Source: Roridomyces roridus
Lineage: Eukaryota > Basidiomycota > Agaricomycetes > Agaricales > Mycenaceae
Assembly: GCA_029378245.1 (NCBI GenBank)
Contig: JARKIF010000003.1
Coordinates: 2,108,001 to 2,172,000, forward strand
Length of the DNA: 64,000 nt
Direction: 5' to 3'
Part shown: in pieces, positions 21,142 to 31,742 of the stretch
Layout of the letters: each line of letters opens with the position of its first letter
Numbering within the stretch: the first letter of the stretch is position 1
The notes under the pieces: model-generated
Databases searched by the model: none
What the model was told of the DNA's origin: nothing
Seen by the model: the letters and a program-made list of their open reading frames with translations, nothing else
Made by a program: the position numbers and the translations under genes

Positions 21142-22646
21142 ATGGTGCGCCTTAATCCCTTCTCATCCGTTTGCTGAAACCGTTTTCTAGCACATAATTG
21201 TTATAGGTGCAGGGTTAGCAGGTCTCACCGTCGCCATTGCCTTGGCCAAAGGTGGCCACAAGGTTGAGATCCTCGAGAGCGCGCCGGCCATCTCGTATAT
21301 TGGCGCAGGTTCGCATTGCAGGTCGCGTCAACCCTGTTTATTGACGGTTTCACTTAGGCATCCAAGTCTCGTCCAACTCATCGCGAATCCTCCGCAAACT
21401 TGGTGTCGATAAATATGTGGAGAAATATTGCACCGAACCTGTCGATCTGCGGATGATGCGATGGAACACTGGCCAAATTCTGGTCGAGGTCCCTCTCAAG
21501 GCCCCTGCACATGATGACTACGGCTCTCCATACTGGTGAGCAGGTTTCTCTAACCGACCAGTGAAGGCTTATATCCCCTAGGCACATCCACCGTGCGGAC
21601 TTGCATCGCGGCCTTCTCCAGGCAGCCGTTGACCTTGGATGCCAGATTCATCTCAATTCCCGCGTCGTCCGCATAGAGCCAGAGACTGGATCGGCCATCA
21701 CCCAAGATTCTGTTACATACCATGGGGATCTTGTTGTCGCCTCCGACGGGCTGAACTCGATGGCTCGCGCCGTCGTTCTGGGACGGCCGGGTCCGCCGGT
21801 TCCCACGGGCCAAATGGCTTACCGTGTTACCCTGCCTGCTGCCACGCTGCGCGGGATCCCAGAGCTCGAGGAGATAATTACTGTTCCTCGAAACAATCAT
21901 TGGTTAGGTGTGTCACATTTCTACACTAGAAGCGTTAATAATTTATTGGTAGGTCCTCATGGCACAATTTTGAGCTATTTGCTCCAAGGTCAAGACGAAC
22001 CACTCATCAACTTTGTCTTCACCTGCGACGTGAATGAGAAGGATCTTCCTCCCGGCGTTGATCAGAGAATGGGCACCGCCGAGGAGGTTCGCAACAACTT
22101 CAAAGGGTGGGACCCGCGTATCGAGACGATGCTGGGACACGTCAAAGATGTTCTATACTGGAGGGTACGTCAATTGGTCTCGTTTTGAGCACCTCAGCTA
22201 ACCCACCGCTATCCTAGCTCTACACGCACGAGCCCATCGCTTCTTGGTCGCATCCGTCTCACCGTTTGACCCTGATAGGCGATGCAGCTCACGCCATGAC
22301 GCCCTACCTCGCTCAAGGCGCAGCGATGGGCATCGAGGATGCAGCCATCCTGGGCGGCATTCTCTCCCATCCACGTTACTCCTCTCCGAGCACTCTGTCC
22401 GCTGCACTGGCGCTGTACGAGCATCTTCGTCTGAGCAGGGCCACCAAAGTCGCCTCTGCGAGTGTGGAAAGCCGGTGGTTCACGCAGATGGAAGATGGCG
22501 CGAAACAGCGAGAGCGGGACGAGTGGTTACTGCTCCATCCCGGCATCGAGGAAGGCCACATCAATATCAGAAGCGACAAGATTTGGTTGGACGAGCTTTT
22601 TGGATACGACGCGTATAAGGTACTGGATGAGTATCTGGGAGAGTAA
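21142..22646 (+). CDS. FAD-dependent monooxygenase, salicylate-hydroxylase-like, copy 2 (intact)
   Basis: Class A flavoprotein aromatic hydroxylase family (FAD_binding_3), using NAD(P)H and O2; substrate unknown. Proposed coding exons: 21142-21144, 21191-21308, 21358-21535, 21582-21907, 21953-22164 and 22218-22646. The first exon is only the ATG. HIIVIGAGLAGLTVAIALAK is the Rossmann GxGxxG fold, GIQVSSNSSRILRKLGV the usual following motif, and RADLHRGLLQAAVDLGC the conserved R-x-x-L helix. ASDGLNSMAR is the DG motif and LIGDAAHAMTPYLAQGAAMG the second FAD motif. Total is about 420 residues, normal for the family. Four introns are GT-AG and restore frame exactly. It faces an MFS gene, a common pairing for degradation or secondary-metabolite modification, although the adjoining copy-2 transporter is dead. 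Confidence 0.9.
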
Positions 22647-22763
22647 AAATCGAAGCAGGGTTGTTTGGGGACTCGGAGAGTGATAATAGAAGCCCCTGAC
22701 TGTCGTACCCAATCACTAACTGATCCGTCGCGTCTTTGAGACCATGTCTTTCTGAGAACCCTC

Positions 22764-24134
22764 ATGTCGGCCCCTCAGACCCTCCCACCCATTCCTGCCC
22801 ATATCGAAACCTTGTGTGTGCTCTCGCCCAGTGCCAAGACTCGAACTGAGCCTCGGCGTGTTCAAAGGACGGGGCCGCTTGTAAGCTCGCCAGAATGACC
22901 GTTACTGCAGCCTCTTGACTTATTTAGGTTGTTGGAGAGCTTCTTGGAACATATCTATTTGGAATCCTCACTGTCCAATTCTACCTCTACCACCTCAACT
23001 TTCCCAACGACGCCAAGTGGATCAAGTACCTAGTATGTAGCATCTTCACCTTGGACCTGGCGTCGATTGTCATGTGCATTGCCGACTCGTGGCACTGGTT
23101 TGCGTCGGGCTACGGAAACATCATATTCCTCAACGATATATGGCTCTCTGCGTTTGATACACCGATGCTCGGAGCTTTCATTGCGGCCATTGTCCAATGT
23201 TTCTATTGCCATCGAATCTGGACGCTCAACAAGTACACGCTGCCGATCTGCATACTGGTTTCGATGGTAGCTCTTTGTGTGTCTAAAGGACCGATTTCCT
23301 AACCTGAGTGTGTAGCTCGCTGTTGCGCAAATTATTGCGGGAATTTATGGGGCGGTTGTGGGTCACAGAGCGCGCACGTTTGCAGCTGCAGGCCCCAAAG
23401 TTCGAGCCGCAACTTGGGCAAGTTCAAGTGCTCGTATTGAGCCGCGCATTAATCCTTTCGATAGGTCGTCAATATTGGAGCTGCCGTGGCCGACGTTCTG
23501 ATCATGGTGACGATGTCGATCCTGGTACGAACTGACCCAAAACTCAATCGCGTCCGCCAACTCCGAGTATAGTTGTTGAGATCGCGCGTTAGGACAAATC
23601 ATGCCCGAACAGATTTCATCGTTAGAAGGATCATAAACCTTACGGTCGAGACGAATTTGTTATCAAGTGAGTGGAGAACTCGACTTGCTGCTGTAATTTG
23701 CACCAATGTGTCTAACAGGCACCCTTGCCGTTCTTACCGTCATCCTCCTTGTCGGCGTACCCAATACAAACTACTTTACGGCCCCGTGCGTGCATCGTTC
23801 CGTCCATCCTCCCACTCACAACGCTTTCAGTTCGATCCTCCTTGGCAGGATGTGCGCCACACCACATTCTTTCTTACAACCCTCATTAACTCTTGATAGC
23901 TATTCGAACAGCCTACTCCTGATCCTCAACAACCGCAAATACATGTCCTCCGACAACGTGGTTTCTGACGCTGGCACCGAGTCGTTCCACACTGCGACAC
24001 GAAAGACGGCGCTCACTTTCACTACTCTTGCGCAAACCGACAGGAGCGATGGCGAAGACAGATATCAGTTGACGGAGAGCCGTATCGATGGAACTCTTGA
24101 CGATGAGAATTCGAACAGTGTCGAGATTCGATGA
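22764..24134 (+). CDS. DUF6534 multi-pass membrane protein, copy 2
   Basis: Same architecture as the gene at 11232-12605 and nearly identical up to about 23790. The predicted first intron is 54 nt, one base longer than in copy 1, with no effect on coding. The C-terminal exon differs by a few substitutions and one codon (QTDRSDGED instead of QTDDRSDGED). Predicted intact. Confidence 0.78.
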
Positions 24135-24514
24135 TGGATAGAAAAAATTACATTTCGTCTGGGTACGTGCAGCCTTCCCCGTGACTGCTGTGGGACTGAA
24201 CGCAGCAGCTTTTCCAGAATAAAAACATGATGGTTGTTTCCTTCTCATCCTGTGTAGATATTAGTGTATCGATATGAGCAATTTTGCACTTCTCCACAAG
24301 GATGTCATTTATATCGCGCTCTCAGGCAAAAGTAAGGCAAGGCAAGGAGCCTCGTGCAGCCTCGTGCTGACTAGCGCTGACACGTGAACCTCAATACCCA
24401 ATTTGGGAAGACATTCCGCCATCAAATCACGTTGACGTGCCATTGTTCTCGAGACCCTTAGCATAGTTGATATCAATGTGAGTGGGCGGCCGTCTTTCTT
24501 TCTTCCTCACCAAC
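24135..24514. other. Intergenic spacer before FunK1 copy 2
   Basis: A 380-bp spacer aligning with 12606-12974. It holds the presumed kinase promoter; no other feature is recognised. Confidence 0.45.
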
Positions 24515-27124
24515 ATGACCAACTCATCTCAAGCATCTCTCGACGAGGATTCCCCGCTTGAACGCACCGCCGACGACGCGTCGCGTGCTGAGGAGGGCGC
24601 GACTCCATTCACCGAGCCTCGCGTCGAGTCTGCCACCCCCCGCAAGAGAGGACCGGGAACAAGTCTCAACGCCCAGTCCAACAACTTGGAATCTCGGCAA
24701 CAAGGAGACCTTGGCGCGAGGCGCGTGTGGCTCGCCATGTTGAAGAGCAAATTCGACGGCATGCAGGATGTCTCTGCGTTTCTTGACGCGATGGGTCCAG
24801 GACAGCCTGTCAACATAGGCACCATTGTGAACAAGGCTCGATATACACTGGGGACCACAGCTACCAAGCTCGTGGACGCGGACACCGAGAAGGACATGAC
24901 GGAACCCATGGTCAGTGACATCTTCTCCATCTAATATATACTCACACCGAATAGATCAAATACTTGAACAAGGTCGTCGCAGATTTCCCGCCCGGGATCA
25001 AACCCAGTTTCTACGACACGAGTAACACCAGATTTCCGTCCGTCGAGGATGGGGATCAAATAGAACACCACACGATGCCCGACATTACGGGTTCCAAACC
25101 TGGCCAAATCTCGCACGATGGTGACTGGGAGTGGGCGCAGGCTGGCACAGTCATCGAGTTGAAATACAAGATCGACGTAATGGACGATAAAAAGCGGGGC
25201 ATCGGACAATCTCAAGAGGCTCAAAAAGCGCTTATCCAGCTTGCGAAGGGCGCCCGCAACCTCATCATGGCCTCGGGAAGTTGTTTTGTGTATGTCGTGG
25301 CCGTCTTCGCCCGCATAAGAGCTCGTATCTTCCGCTTTGACCGGAGCGGTTTCTCCGTCACAGAGTCCTTTGACTTCACGAAAGATTGGAAGCACCTGCC
25401 CACCTTTCTGTGGCGATTATACAATCCCCAGGGCTACTCCACACCCGTGATGACAGGCGCCGACGACACAATATCGCTCCCGACGGAACCAGAGCAGAAG
25501 CGGATGCGAGAAGCGGTCCTCCGCATCAGTGCTTACGATGAGTGGAAGGACGAGGATCTCGACGGCGAGCATCTTTGGATCCGCGCCGCTCGATACAATT
25601 CGGACACTGGGGAGCTGGAGATCGTCAGGTGTTTTACGTTCGGCGACATTCTCTCTCGATCGGACGGCCTTTTCGGTCGTGCGACCCGGGTGCTCCGAGT
25701 GATCCTGGAGGAGGATGTCGATGCCAAGGAGCAGGATGTCAACGCGGCGGAGCCAACCGTGTACGCTCTCAAGGACGCCTGGCCGCAGGAGTGTCGGCGA
25801 CCCGAAGCCGACTTTTACCGCCTGATCGAAGCACACTGCAAGCGAGAGGTCGCCGAGGCTTCGAGTGAGGAGAGGGAGCAGAAGCAGGCTATACTCGATT
25901 CCATCGCCAAATGCCACGGCAGCCTCGATCTCTCCGTGCAGCACGACAATTTGGACCACGACCCACAGCTTCACCAGACCAACCCCACCAGTGAAGACCG
26001 CCCAAATCTTCCGCGTCGTCACATGAGGTTGTTGTTGACCCCCGTGGGGATTCCACTTAAAAACTTTAAATCGACAAAGTCCTTGGTCGGTGCTCTGTTT
26101 TGCGCTATGCGCCGTGAGTTTATATCTTTTTTCGAAGACTTCTCGCTGACACGATATTCAGACCATGAGGCCGCGTACAACGCCGGCGTCACGCACCGCG
26201 ACGTGAGCGAGGGAAACGTGCTCTTTCGCGAAGTTCCCCTGGATGGTCAGGAATTCAATGGCTTTCTCCTTGACTGGGACTACGCCGAGTTCACGCCAGA
26301 AGGGGCCAAAACGTTCAATCGGTTGTTCCCTAATAACCCTCTTCCCGCCGCCGACGTCGACAAAAGTTTGAAAGACGTCACGGTATGTCTTACTTGCGCC
26401 ACTCTGACTGTCGTCTCACTCTTTTCAGGGAACCTTTCCTTTCATGGCCATCGAGATTATTGAGAACTCCAATGGTGTGGCCGGACACCCCGTGTTACAT
26501 GGTCCACACCACGATCTCGAAAGTTTTTTCTGGCTTCTCGTCTGGATCGTCCTTCGACACACAGACCTAAACAAGAACCCCCTGGCCTGTTCAGATCTTT
26601 TCGACTTTCTTGGCCATCAAATGAAGGTTGTCTATCTTCGCAAATCCATCCCCATCGACAAAACCAATCGTCCGCTATATGTGCTTTTGGAACGGTACCG
26701 CGAAGCAGTGAAAATTCAAAACCTGCCACCTCCGTCCACACGCGACAGTGACGACGAGGACGACGAAATTCTCGCATCCGACAGTGACGATGCCGATGCA
26801 TCCCCTGTTGCACTCACCCTTAGACATGACAAGGTCCTGGGCTGGTTCGAAAGATTGTTGACGCAGTCAAGGACCTGGCCGGAAAACGACGAGGCCCAGG
26901 ACTTCGTGCTGCCGAGCACCAGACAGGAGGATCAGAAGAAGGATGAATCGTTGCGGGTTTCGATGATGAAGAGTGCGACGGGCTCTTCTGCGTCACTGAG
27001 CGCGGGGTCGGGTTCCAGGAAGAGGGCGGCTGCAGAGGCTGGTGTTGGCGAAGGATCCGAGTCCAAGAAGGTGAAGAAGACGGCTGAGGGAACCGTCAAG
27101 CGTCGTGGCAAGAAGAACAAGTAG
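24515..27124 (+). CDS. FunK1-type fungal protein kinase-like protein, copy 2 (full-length tail)
   Basis: Paralogue of 12975-15410 with the same exon plan. The catalytic loop is THRDVSEGN at about 26190 and the metal loop LLDWDYAEF at about 26270. The C-terminal part after GTFPFMAIEII differs more from copy 1 than the rest. It includes an acidic Asp/Glu/Ser stretch (residues around STRDSDDEDDEILASDSDDA) that copy 1 has in a shorter form. The frame runs on into KKDESLRVSMMKSATGSS and a Lys-rich end with KRRGKKNK, resembling a nuclear localisation signal. FunK1 proteins lack the classical glycine-rich loop and often have DWD in place of DFG; whether they phosphorylate substrates is not established here. 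Confidence 0.82.
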
Positions 27125-27164
27125 TAGTTAGATTCAGATATTTGTGTTTGTATTACTCTCGTCC

Positions 27165-28480
27165 ATGAACATTAACCGAAATGGCTACTACGACCGACTA
27201 CCAATGTACGCCCCCCGTCAACGACACTCACCTATATTTCCCACATCTAATGACGCCCCGACGTTGCCCCAAACCCGCAGGTCCCGACCGCGTTTCCCGC
27301 TAAAACCACGCTCGGGGCTGTCTGTCCTCCTCTACGTCCTCCCGCTCTCCCTCCTCCTCCTGCTACTGGGTTTCTACCTGTACGAGCCACACGTAGAGCT
27401 CGCATTCTACTCGCGTACCTGGACACAGGACCAGATATTGCCAGTGCCCACATTGTCGACGTGTTTCGACCCAGCGCGCGTGCACCCAACTTACAACCTC
27501 ACCGACGGCCTCTATGGCCCACGACGGACGGAGGTGCAGGCCGGGATGGCACTGCGCCTCGGGGTGGACTGCTACAACTTTGCAGGCACCATCCAGCCTG
27601 CTCCGCGGACGTCGAACGAGCACATTTCGGCTGAACGGCGGACACAGTATCATACATATTGGAGGAACGACCTGGCGCCGTTTGGACCACGACAGGAATG
27701 GATGCTCAAGTCGTTCTTTGCGACTCAGCATGTGCCCAGTTCAAGACTCATTTTATGGTCGAATGGGCCGCTGCCGCCGAATGAGATCCTGACAAAGTAC
27801 CTTCGGAGGTTCCCCGATTCGTTTGCGCTGCAGGTCGTCGACATACCGGCCCTTGCGCAGGGGACAGCGCTCTCGGGTAGCCCTCTGCTAGTGCAGAAGG
27901 ACTCGAAGGCATGGGTGGACGGCGACCTCATACGATTATTGCTGCTGTGGAACTACGGCGGCGTATGGGTCGACATGGACTCGCTCCTCACCCGCTCTCT
28001 CGAACCTTTATTGGAACACGAATTCGTGACGCAATGGGACTGCTACGACAACCGCTGAACGGCGCGCTAATGCGGTTCAAGTCGCATTCACCCTACCTAT
28101 GCGAGGCGTTCCATCTCATGACCACGTCGACACCGCCGCGCGCGGGGCCAACAGACTGGGGCTCGTTGCTGTATATGAAGCTTTGGCGGGGACTCGCTGC
28201 ATCTGGGATTCCGCCGTTCAAGATTCTGCCTTTCTGCTTCTCCGATGCGCGGTCTTGTCGGTTGGATAACCGGCTGCCTGACCCGTTCGTGTCGGACGGC
28301 GATCGAGGGAACAAGATGGGGGTTTGGAACGGTGCGATGCAGGTGGGCGGCAAGCTGGATCGGGTACTGCATAAACAGATTTTTGGGGTTCATTTGCATA
28401 ACCAGTGGGAGAAGCCGTATCCTGCGGGTGGCTGGGTAGAGAGGTTGTTGTTGAAGGGGTACGATGAGGAACTAGAGTAG
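27165..28480 (+). pseudogene. DXD glycosyltransferase, copy 2 (10-nt deletion)
   Basis: Counterpart of 15610-16935. After QWDCYD the ten bases present in copy 1 at 16497-16506 are missing (junction at 28051/28052). Their ends are caa repeats, which fits slippage. The frame stops at 28056-28058; the remaining third stays open in another frame to 28480. Upstream, a six-c run at about 27209-27214 (five in copy 1) and a missing base near 27260 shift and then restore the frame. About 17 residues of the cytosolic tail therefore differ (RQRHSPIFPTSNDAP versus VNDTHLYFPHLMTP). The DXD region is retained, but the truncated protein lacks about 140 C-terminal residues. Confidence 0.88.
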
Positions 28481-28496
28481 AAAAGTATTTATTTTG

Positions 28497-30042
28497 ATGC
28501 CACTTGTTGTTCGACGGTCACTTCCTCTCGATGCGATACTTGGTGGTTTGACACAAAAGAACCTGAAAGTCAACTGGCCTGCGATCCCGCCGAAACAAGA
28601 TTCGCTCTCACTTGCACGAAAAATACGCGCCGAGGGCAATGTAGCGCTCTTGAACGGGCGACAAGACTCGCGGTTTCTGAATCATGTCGCTGTGCATGCG
28701 CTCCTACGGTCCTCCTCTCTGCAAGCAGGCGGGCACCTGCTGGCCTTCTCAGCCAAATTCCGCGCCAGGATGCACCCGCTCACTCTGACGCACACCATCT
28801 CCTCGCTGCTCTCCTCTGTGCCTCGCAAACACCACCCACACGACTCGCATCGGATGCGTCCACGGGGAAAGATTCTACGGCTGAGGTCAGAGATGGTCTC
28901 CCAGCCCGAGTTGCGGACAGCCTTGGGACTGGTGCTCGCTGCGCAGAGTCGGGGGCTTGAGTTGTCCCCAGAGGCGATGAGGAGCCTGTTGACCAAGTTG
29001 GTGGAGCAGCGCGAGTGGGTGGTTGTTGCGTTGATTTATGTGGGCATGGTTGATGAACGGAGGAAGGCGAGGGAGGCAGGGTCATGGACGACCAACCCGC
29101 CATATTGGTTGCTCCCCCATTTGTGTACGGGTATTGCCCGTGTTTTGAACAACTGTTCGAAGCGAATCCTACCTGTGCTGGCGTTGCAGGCGTTGCAGGC
29201 GCTGGCGATTTTGGGAGGGCAGATTGACGCACGCTCGATCCCGTCTGCGGACGTGAGTGGATGGGTCGAAGCTGTGGGCGGGGTGCGTATTTCTCTCCCT
29301 CGTATCTATTACTATTAACGAATCTACATAGATAGGCACGCGACTGGCTACAGTACAAGTGCGGGTCTCTGGGACAGATGATCACGTCTCTACCCAGGCG
29401 AGGGCGTATCTCAAGGACGTGTTAACGAGGTACGCGGAGAGTCTGCCTCGAACCAGGCATATTTTCAGTGTTGGAAACGGGAAAGGTGCGCGGGTGAGGA
29501 GGGGAGGTCAATGGCTGGAGGAAGGAAAGAGACCGATTCTTTCCGACGCGGACGACGGTGCCATGCCGCCACCAGACATCAAGACTTATGAGGCGTTGTT
29601 CAATGTGCTTTTGACGCCGGGCGAGGTCTATTCGTCCGGGAAGAAAGAGGCGGTGAACTCGGTGGAGGGAAACTGGCATGCGGCGTCGTCGCCGAACAGT
29701 CCGACCCAGGAAATGCACTACCCCGGACACGTGTTGGATTTTCCAGAGTACCCCGCGCAAGCACCAGAGGATGAGGAGAGGCCTTACGAGTTGGCGTGCA
29801 GGGTGCTTCGGCACATGATGCACGAACGGATGCCGCCTTTGGTGCCGTGGGTGAGCCCGACGTTGCTCGAGTTGCTCAGAAAACACAAGGAGGGGCTTGG
29901 AGATTTATGGGACACTGTGGAGGAGGGAGCAGGGAGGCTGAAGGTGTGGACAGCGCCGGTATTGGACGAGCAGGCCGAGATAGATCGGTTGAATAGGCAA
30001 CTGGCTACTCGAGAGGGAAAATACGATGAACTCCAAAACTAG
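28497..30042 (+). CDS. Gene G, complete copy: helical protein of unknown function
   Basis: About 499 residues in two exons; a 50-nt intron (GT at about 29283, AG at 29332) joins EAVGG to IGTRLATVQVR in phase 0. No recognised catalytic motif. The N-terminal half is rich in Leu/Arg helices (ALLRSSSLQAGGHLLAFSAK, LRTALGLVLAAQSRGLELS, VLALQALQALAILGG), resembling helical-repeat organellar proteins such as PPR-like or mitochondrial expression factors, but no repeat unit can be defined. The C-terminal half contains YEALFNVLLTPGEVY and ends in a short charged helix. The start lies 16 bases after the stop of the glycosyltransferase copy. The 3' end converges on uL23 with a 41-bp gap. Confidence 0.7.
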
Positions 30043-30083
30043 TCGCATGAGCATAGTATTCATAAGGCATACAACACGGTAGT

Positions 30084-30648
30084 CTATATGAAACCAATCT
30101 GGAAAGGGTTAGGAAAGTAGAAAAAAGTTGCTAAAAACACACACCTTGTTCGCGACATCCAAAGCATCGTGGTCGGCCGTCAGCCTAACGTACGCCTTTT
30201 TCTTTCCATCTGGGCGGATAAGAGTGTTGATCTTGGCGGCGTTGACGTCGTAGAGCTTTTTAACGGCGTCCTTGATTTGACGCTTGTTGGATTTAATGTC
30301 CACAATGAAGACGAGAGTGTTGTGCTCCTCAATCTTCTTCATGGCCGACTCCGTGTTGAGGGGACTGCGGAGAATTAAACAGGGAACTGGAGAGAGAAGA
30401 AAAGACACGCACGACACAATTGTCCTGAATTGGTCCATTCTCGGGGCATGGGGGACAGACTTGCGAGGGTATTTCGGCTCGCGGGCAAGACGCAGAGTCT
30501 TTGGGCGGTGGAAGGAGACGGAGAAGCGTGTTTTGCGGGACGAGTGGGAGTTGGCGCCCTGCAACGCCGCCTTTTTGGCCGACTTGGCCTTGGAGTCCTT
30601 CTTTGACGCCGCCGCCTTGGTAGCCTTGGGTGTTTTCGTCGTGGCCAT
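30084..30648 (-). CDS. RPL25: 60S ribosomal protein uL23 (L23a/L25)
   Basis: Component of the large cytosolic ribosomal subunit near the polypeptide exit tunnel, where nascent-chain factors dock. Start ATG 30646-30648. The N-terminal extension is Lys/Ala-rich ([17 protein letters not shown]), as in fungal L25. The core follows: [27 protein letters not shown], then, across an intron, [36 protein letters not shown] and ALDVANK. A second intron leads to a minute last exon encoding Ile-Gly-Phe-Ile and TAG at 30084-30086, matching the family's C-terminal IGxI. About 155 residues. Confidence 0.96.
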
Positions 30649-30977
30649 TCTAACAACGAATTAGCTTGAGGGAGCAGACGACGCAGCCAGCGCAGCAGAC
30701 CTTGCGAGCCGGAAGAGGGACGAGGTGTAAAATCAGGTGGGAAACAATCAAAGATCGAGGAACAGTGCTACTATGCAGTTCCAAATCGAGCTGGGACTTC
30801 GCAACTTGATCCTTACCACAGTCGGCATCGGCACTGAGGCAACAGGAACTTCGGCGCGCTTCGGCATCATCCCGGCACATGAATCTGAACACTACTAATT
30901 ACATTGGTGTCGTACAAGTCTGCGCATTATGCCCTGGCTGCTTACATTTTGAACAGCACCGTGGCCGCTAAGAGTCG
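30649..30977. other. Spacer upstream of uL23
   Basis: About 330 bp holding the uL23 promoter and leader and possibly the 3' exons of the coiled-coil gene at 30978-31663. An 80-codon minus-strand open frame (30650-30892) has no recognisable domain and is not called. Confidence 0.4.
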
Positions 30978-31663
30978 TTAGAAGAGGCTGCAATTTTCTG
31001 GAACAAGAAATACCTTGTTCGCCGTATCTTCATCCGTGTTTGATCGTTTACTGGCTGGTGTATCACAACTGGGTTGGGCAACAAATCCATTCCGGAGGAT
31101 CTGCTCCAGACTGTACACTTTATTCTCCAGCGCCTCTTTCTGCACTTTCAGCGCCTCTGCCGCCCCACGCAAAGCTGCGTTGGCACTGTTTAGATCAGTG
31201 AGGGTCTCTTTCAGGACCACAGTTTCTGCCTTGAGCGGCGTCAAGATGGATTTCTGGAATGTAAATGCAAACCACCTCGAGATCCGATATCCTCTTCTCC
31301 GCCACCCGAAGTGACTGTCGCAAAGTTGGACTTGCGATGTTTGAAGAGGCCAGCTCAACTCACCGCCTCGGCCTTGTTCTGGGCAATCTGGGGTAACCCG
31401 TCATGGAGGAACTCATTCAGCGGAAAGAAAGATGACCTCTGCGTCTTTGTACAGCGCCTCGAACCCTTGAGCCTTTCGAAATCGTTGGAACTTTGATTGC
31501 GGCAAGAAAAGATAATGTTTACAGCAACTGATATGTGCTCGATTTCTTGAACTCTGCGCTCTAGTTCCCGGTTCTTATCTTCCGAAGTCGTCAGCGCCGT
31601 CGAGAGCACATTCATAAACTCGGGCGCGAGAGCGGGGTGTTTGAGGAGGATGTCGGTGTTCAT
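30978..31663 (-). CDS. Small coiled-coil protein, paralogue 1
   Basis: Not a known family. Start MNTDILLKHPALAPEFMNVL at 31663. Exon 1 encodes a heptad-rich helix (TTSEDKNRELERRVQEIE). Middle exons are uncertain; one plausible exon gives FQRFRKAQGFEALYKDAEV. The last clear exon (about 31030-31250) encodes a long coiled coil, ETLTDLNSANAALRGAAEAL followed by KVQKEALENKVYSLEQIL, then a Ser/Thr-rich end with SKRSNTDEDTANK. The N terminus matches the gene at 35097-36061: both have a HPxLAP motif followed by a helix and LxRR. The true 3' end may lie further left through another intron. Confidence 0.5.
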
Positions 31664-31742
31664 GGTGAGAGAATCACTCCAACAGATTGATGATCTCGAA
31701 AATAGTAATAAAATTAAGAGGCTGTCGTATGTAGTGCTACTA

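Larger units (their letters stand above)
17304..28845. repeat. Tandem duplication unit, copy 2 (about 11.5 kb)
   Basis: Direct repeat of 5382-17303 in the same orientation and gene order. It runs from tccgacgaggtatag at 17304 to cgact at 28845, after which sequence continues into the unduplicated part of gene G. The breakpoint shows no overlap longer than chance and no inserted bases. Identity is uneven: about 20300-23790 is almost identical to copy 1, whereas the kinase and glycosyltransferase parts and the first kilobase differ at many sites. Confidence 0.97.

Noticed and set aside
5382..28845. Transposon or virus-derived origin of the duplicated block
   Set aside because: No reverse transcriptase, transposase, terminal inverted repeats or long terminal repeats were found; all genes are ordinary intron-bearing fungal genes.
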